Assembly (NCBI RefSeq): GCF_001039005.1
Contig: NZ_LDWR01000055.1
Coordinates: forward strand, 124,001 to 188,000
Direction of reading: 5' to 3'
DNA length: 64,000 nt
Source: Burkholderia cepacia
GTDB lineage: Bacteria; Pseudomonadota; Gammaproteobacteria; Burkholderiales; Burkholderiaceae
The position numbers and the translations under genes are program-made. Positions 61,213 to 64,000 of the stretch are shown piece by piece. Under the pieces are notes generated by a model. The model worked only from the letters and a program-made list of their open reading frames with translations. It made no database searches and was not told where the DNA came from. Within the stretch, counting starts at the first letter, position 1. Every line of letters begins with the position of its first letter.

Positions 61213-62670
61213 TCAATCCGCAGCCGGCAGCGCGTGACTCGCGGGCGACGTGCCGCGATGTGCATCGGGCCGGACCAGTGTCGCGAGCAGCGCGGCCGTG
61301 ACCAGCAGCGCGACCGACACGGCCGTTTCGATCCGCAACCCGTCCACGACCTGCCACGCACCGCCGCCGCCGGCGAGCGCGCCGAACGCCGCAACACCCA
61401 TCGCGCCGCCGGCCTGCCGCGCGGTATTCAGCACCGCCGACGCGATGCCGGCCCGCTCGGGCGCGACCGACGCGAGCACGGCCGTCGTCATTGCCGGTAC
61501 CGCGAAACCCATGCCCGACGGAATCAGCAGGAACGGCACGAGCAGGAAGGCCAGCGGCGTCGACGCGTCGACGAAATGCAGCGACCCGTAGCCGAGCGCG
61601 GCAACCAGCGCGCCCGCCAGCATCGGCATGCGCGGGCCGTGACGTGCAACGATCCGGCCGCTCGCAAGATTCGACAGCAGGAAGCCGCCCGTCAGCGGCA
61701 GGAACGCGAGGCCGGCCTGCAACGCCGATTCGCCGCGTGCGCGCTGCAGGTAGAGCGCGAGCACGAACACGGTGCCGTAGTACGTGAGGTTCACGCAGAT
61801 CCCGAACAGCACGGCCGCGCTGAACGTGCGATGGCGGAACAGCGACAGCGGCAGCATCGGCGTGGCCGTACGCGATTCGACCGCGACGAACGCGAGCGCG
61901 GCGAGCGCCGCCAGCGCGAAACCGCCGGCGACGACCGGATGCGCGAAGCCGAGCGGCCGCCATTCGATCACGGCGCCAGTCAGTGCGGTCAGCATCGCGA
62001 TCGCGATGAGCTGGCCGCGCAGATCGAGCGCACGGACGGACCGGGGCGGCGCGGCCGGCGTTGCTGTCGCCGGTGTCGCACGGCGCGAGGGCACCCACGC
62101 GAACGTGGCCGCGAGTCCTGCCGCGCATAACGGCAGGTTCACGAGGAAGATGCCGCGCCAACCCCACGCTGCGATCAGCAGGCCGCCGACGACCGGGCCG
62201 GCCGCGATCGAGATCGAGCCGGCCGCCGTCCACCAGCCGACGGCCCGCGCGCGCAGGTGCGGGTCTTGCCGGCACGCGTCGTTGAGCAGCGCGAGCGAAT
62301 TGGGCAGCATCGCCGCGGCACCGACGCCCTGCAGCGCGCGGGCCGCGATCAGCATCGCGGGCGCATTCGCGGCGCCGCACGCGAGCGATGCGAGCGCGAA
62401 CAGCACGAGGCCCGCGACGTACAGGCGGCGCGTGCCGAAGCGGTCGCCGAGCGCGCCGCCCGACAGCATCAGCACCGCGAACGCGAGCGTGTACGCATCG
62501 ACGACCCACTGCAGGCCGGCGACCGGCAGGTGCAGGTCGCCGGCGAGATGCGTGAGCGCGATGTTGACGATCGTCACGTCGAGCTGCGTAACGACGAAAC
62601 CGATGCTGACGGTTGCGACGACACGAGCGAGCGCGGACGGGAAGGCGGGGGAGGGTGTGGTCGTGTTCAT
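61213..62670 (-). CDS. DHA2-family MFS multidrug efflux transporter
   Basis: 485 aa with about 14 hydrophobic segments, as in EmrB/QacA. Helix 1 holds QLDVTIVNIALTHLAGDL, the D1-type motif; the motif-A loop is GALGDRFGTRRLYVAG; motif C is AGPVVGGLLIAAWGWR. ATG 62670 is chosen; longer in-frame starts lack sequence support. It would export drugs with protons. It lies downstream of an AraC gene on the same strand. Confidence 0.88.
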   Translation of the reverse strand: MNTTTPSPAFPSALARVVATVSIGFVVTQLDVTIVNIALTHLAGDLHLPVAGLQWVVDAYTLAFAVLMLSGGALGDRFGTRRLYVAGLVLFALASLACGAANAPAMLIAARALQGVGAAAMLPNSLALLNDACRQDPHLRARAVGWWTAAGSISIAAGPVVGGLLIAAWGWRGIFLVNLPLCAAGLAATFAWVPSRRATPATATPAAPPRSVRALDLRGQLIAIAMLTALTGAVIEWRPLGFAHPVVAGGFALAALAALAFVAVESRTATPMLPLSLFRHRTFSAAVLFGICVNLTYYGTVFVLALYLQRARGESALQAGLAFLPLTGGFLLSNLASGRIVARHGPRMPMLAGALVAALGYGSLHFVDASTPLAFLLVPFLLIPSGMGFAVPAMTTAVLASVAPERAGIASAVLNTARQAGGAMGVAAFGALAGGGGAWQVVDGLRIETAVSVALLVTAALLATLVRPDAHRGTSPASHALPAAD

Positions 62671-62883
62671 GTGCCCATCGTAGGACGCGGCGGGCGGGCG
62701 ATGTTTCAGCGGGACGTGAAGCGTCGATACGCGCGATGCGATGGGGCCGGGCTGCGAGTGTGCAGAAGCCAGCAACGTGAAAGACGAAGGCTACGACAGG
62801 AGCGATGCGGATGCGGCCTGCACGAGGCCTGCACGAACCGTGCCGCTATGTGCGTCGACGCGTATTCCGCGGGACGGATTCGC

Positions 62884-63669
62884 TCAGTGGCGCTCGCCGC
62901 GCCAGCGTCCCGGTGCAACGCCGAAGCGTTTCGTGAACGCATGCGTGAACGTGCTCTGGTCCGCGAAGCCGACCATGCCTGCGATGTCGACGAGCGGATG
63001 CCGGCCGTCGGCGAGCAGCACGATCGCTGCGTCGAGCCGCAGCCGCTGCAGGTAGCGATGCGGCGTTTCGCCGAACGCGTCGACGAACAGTTGATGAAAG
63101 CGGCGCATCCCGTAGCCGCAATGCGCGGCGAGATCGGCGATGCGCAGCGGCTCGGCGAGCCGTGCGCGCAGCCAGCGGTCGATGCGCGCGAAATCGAGGC
63201 CCGATTCGAGGCCCGACAGCGGCGCGGCGATGCCGGCGTCGTCGAGCAGCGCGCCGCACAGGCGTGCGGCGGCCTGCCACTGGAAACGGTGCACGGCGGC
63301 CTGTCGTGCGTCGCCGGCCGGCGCATCGAGTTGCGCGGCGGCCGCTGCGACCTGCGCGACGAGCGACGTCAGGGCCGGGTCGATCGACACGGCGCGCGCG
63401 CGGTCGAACAGCCGCTGCGGTACCGCGAGCGACGCGGCGGGCAGGTCGATCACGAGCTGGCGATTGTCGCCGAGGCCCGCGTAGTCGTGGCGCGCGCCGG
63501 CCGGAATCAGCCAGGCCGCGTGCCGGTCGATGCGCCGGCCGATACCGTCCACTGCCATTACCATCGCGCCATCGACGCCGAGCACGACCTGATGGAAGTC
63601 GTGCACGTCCGACGCTTCGCACGTGTCGTAGCGGCGCAGCGCGATGGCGGGGGAGGCAATGCGTTCCAT
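62884..63669 (-). CDS. AraC-family transcriptional regulator
   Basis: 261 aa. N-terminal cupin-like sensor domain (about 20-100: HQVVLGVDGAMVMAVDG, WLIPAGARHDYAG), C-terminal AraC domain (about 165-258: LRIADLAAHCGYGMRRFHQLFVDAFGETPHRYLQRLRLDAA, VGFADQSTFTHAFTKRFGVAPG). The cupin half suggests it senses a small ligand. The 213 bp to the MFS gene makes regulation of that exporter plausible. It lies 27 bp after the FKBP gene. Confidence 0.87.
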   Translation of the reverse strand: MERIASPAIALRRYDTCEASDVHDFHQVVLGVDGAMVMAVDGIGRRIDRHAAWLIPAGARHDYAGLGDNRQLVIDLPAASLAVPQRLFDRARAVSIDPALTSLVAQVAAAAAQLDAPAGDARQAAVHRFQWQAAARLCGALLDDAGIAAPLSGLESGLDFARIDRWLRARLAEPLRIADLAAHCGYGMRRFHQLFVDAFGETPHRYLQRLRLDAAIVLLADGRHPLVDIAGMVGFADQSTFTHAFTKRFGVAPGRWRGERH

Positions 63670-63695
63670 CGAATGGAAACCGGCCGGTTGCGTCG

Positions 63696-64000
63696 TCAGA
63701 TGGCGAGCAGTTCGACTTCGAACACGAGCGTCGCATTCGGCGGAATCACGCCGCCTGCGCCGCGCGGGCCATAGGCGAGTTGCGGCGGGATCGTCAGGCG
63801 ACGCACGCCGCCGACCTTCATGCCCTGCACGCCTTCGTCCCAGCCCTTGATGACCATGCCGCCGCCGAGCACGAACGCGAACGGGTCGTTGCGGTCCTTG
63901 CTCGAATCGAATTTCTGACCGTCGGTCAGCCAGCCCGTGTAGTGGACGCTGACGGTCTGGCCGGCTTGCGCGACATCGCCGGTGCCTTCGGTCAGGTCTT
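63696..64000 (-). CDS. FKBP-type peptidyl-prolyl isomerase (partial, 5' end beyond window)
   Basis: About 101 C-terminal residues are visible; the start lies outside the window. The FKBP core is clear: [53 protein letters not shown] and [14 protein letters not shown]. It catalyses prolyl cis-trans isomerisation. Whether it is cytosolic or secreted depends on the missing N-terminus. Confidence 0.92.
   Translation of the reverse strand, partial: DLTEGTGDVAQAGQTVSVHYTGWLTDGQKFDSSKDRNDPFAFVLGGGMVIKGWDEGVQGMKVGGVRRLTIPPQLAYGPRGAGGVIPPNATLVFEVELLAI

Noticed and set aside
1-64000. CRISPR arrays, tRNA, rRNA or prophage genes
   Set aside because: No regularly spaced short repeats, cloverleaf sequences, rRNA segments or phage structural genes were seen in reading the window; a covariance-model scan was not possible here.

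Overview
The window is GC-rich DNA with GC-ending codons that reads as Burkholderia cepacia complex, probably a secondary chromosome. The two best guides are a near-canonical Wsp surface-sensing operon and a complete first-cluster set of cepacian exopolysaccharide genes (bceA to bceK). No rRNA, tRNA, CRISPR array, intact insertion sequence or prophage was seen. The species cannot be fixed from sequence reading alone.

1 to 8.3 kb: a DUF445 membrane protein is followed by two unrelated toxin-antitoxin pairs (HigBA, then an HI1419/HI1420-type pair). A 95-bp direct repeat of the DUF445 3' end brackets HigBA. Next come a two-gene acetolactate synthase-like/aldehyde dehydrogenase operon with a structured leader and strong terminator, and a CPA1 cation/proton antiporter.

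8.7 to 17.6 kb: the Wsp chemosensory operon wspA-B-C-D-E-F has overlapping genes throughout. Upstream lies a gene whose receiver domain is WspR-like but whose output is a histidine kinase, not GGDEF. The classical diguanylate cyclase is absent from the window.

17.7 to 34 kb: a fluoride riboswitch precedes a CLC-F type fluoride exporter. Then follow a shikimate-kinase-like P-loop protein, riboflavin synthase, an ABC exporter with a probable leader peptide, a DyP peroxidase, OsmC and LysR genes, AraC plus MntH, a PAP2 phosphatase, an SDR/MDR oxidoreductase pair, an AI-2E family permease, a SYLF lipoprotein and a DUF883 protein.

34 to 41.6 kb: a secreted nuclease/phosphatase, an ECF42-type module (two DGPF/YCII proteins, a VOC protein and the sigma factor), and a rubrerythrin/Fe-S oxidoreductase/DUF3501 operon.

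41.6 to 58.2 kb: an AT-rich island with nested hairpins precedes a gene built on a transposase-derived DUF4096 domain. Then comes cepacian cluster I: bceA faces left and bceB to bceK face right from an AT-rich intergenic region. BceA and BceC make sugar nucleotides, BceB primes the lipid carrier, BceG/H/J/K add sugars, BceI is the likely polymerase, BceE is the outer-membrane exporter, and BceF and BceD are the tyrosine kinase/phosphatase pair. No flippase or acyltransferase is present, so a second cluster elsewhere must supply them. Wsp signalling and exopolysaccharide synthesis would both affect biofilm formation, though the window gives no direct link between them.

58.3 to 64 kb: two MFS exporters with regulators (HxlR, AraC), an LRR-like hypothetical protein, and an FKBP-type prolyl isomerase cut by the window end.
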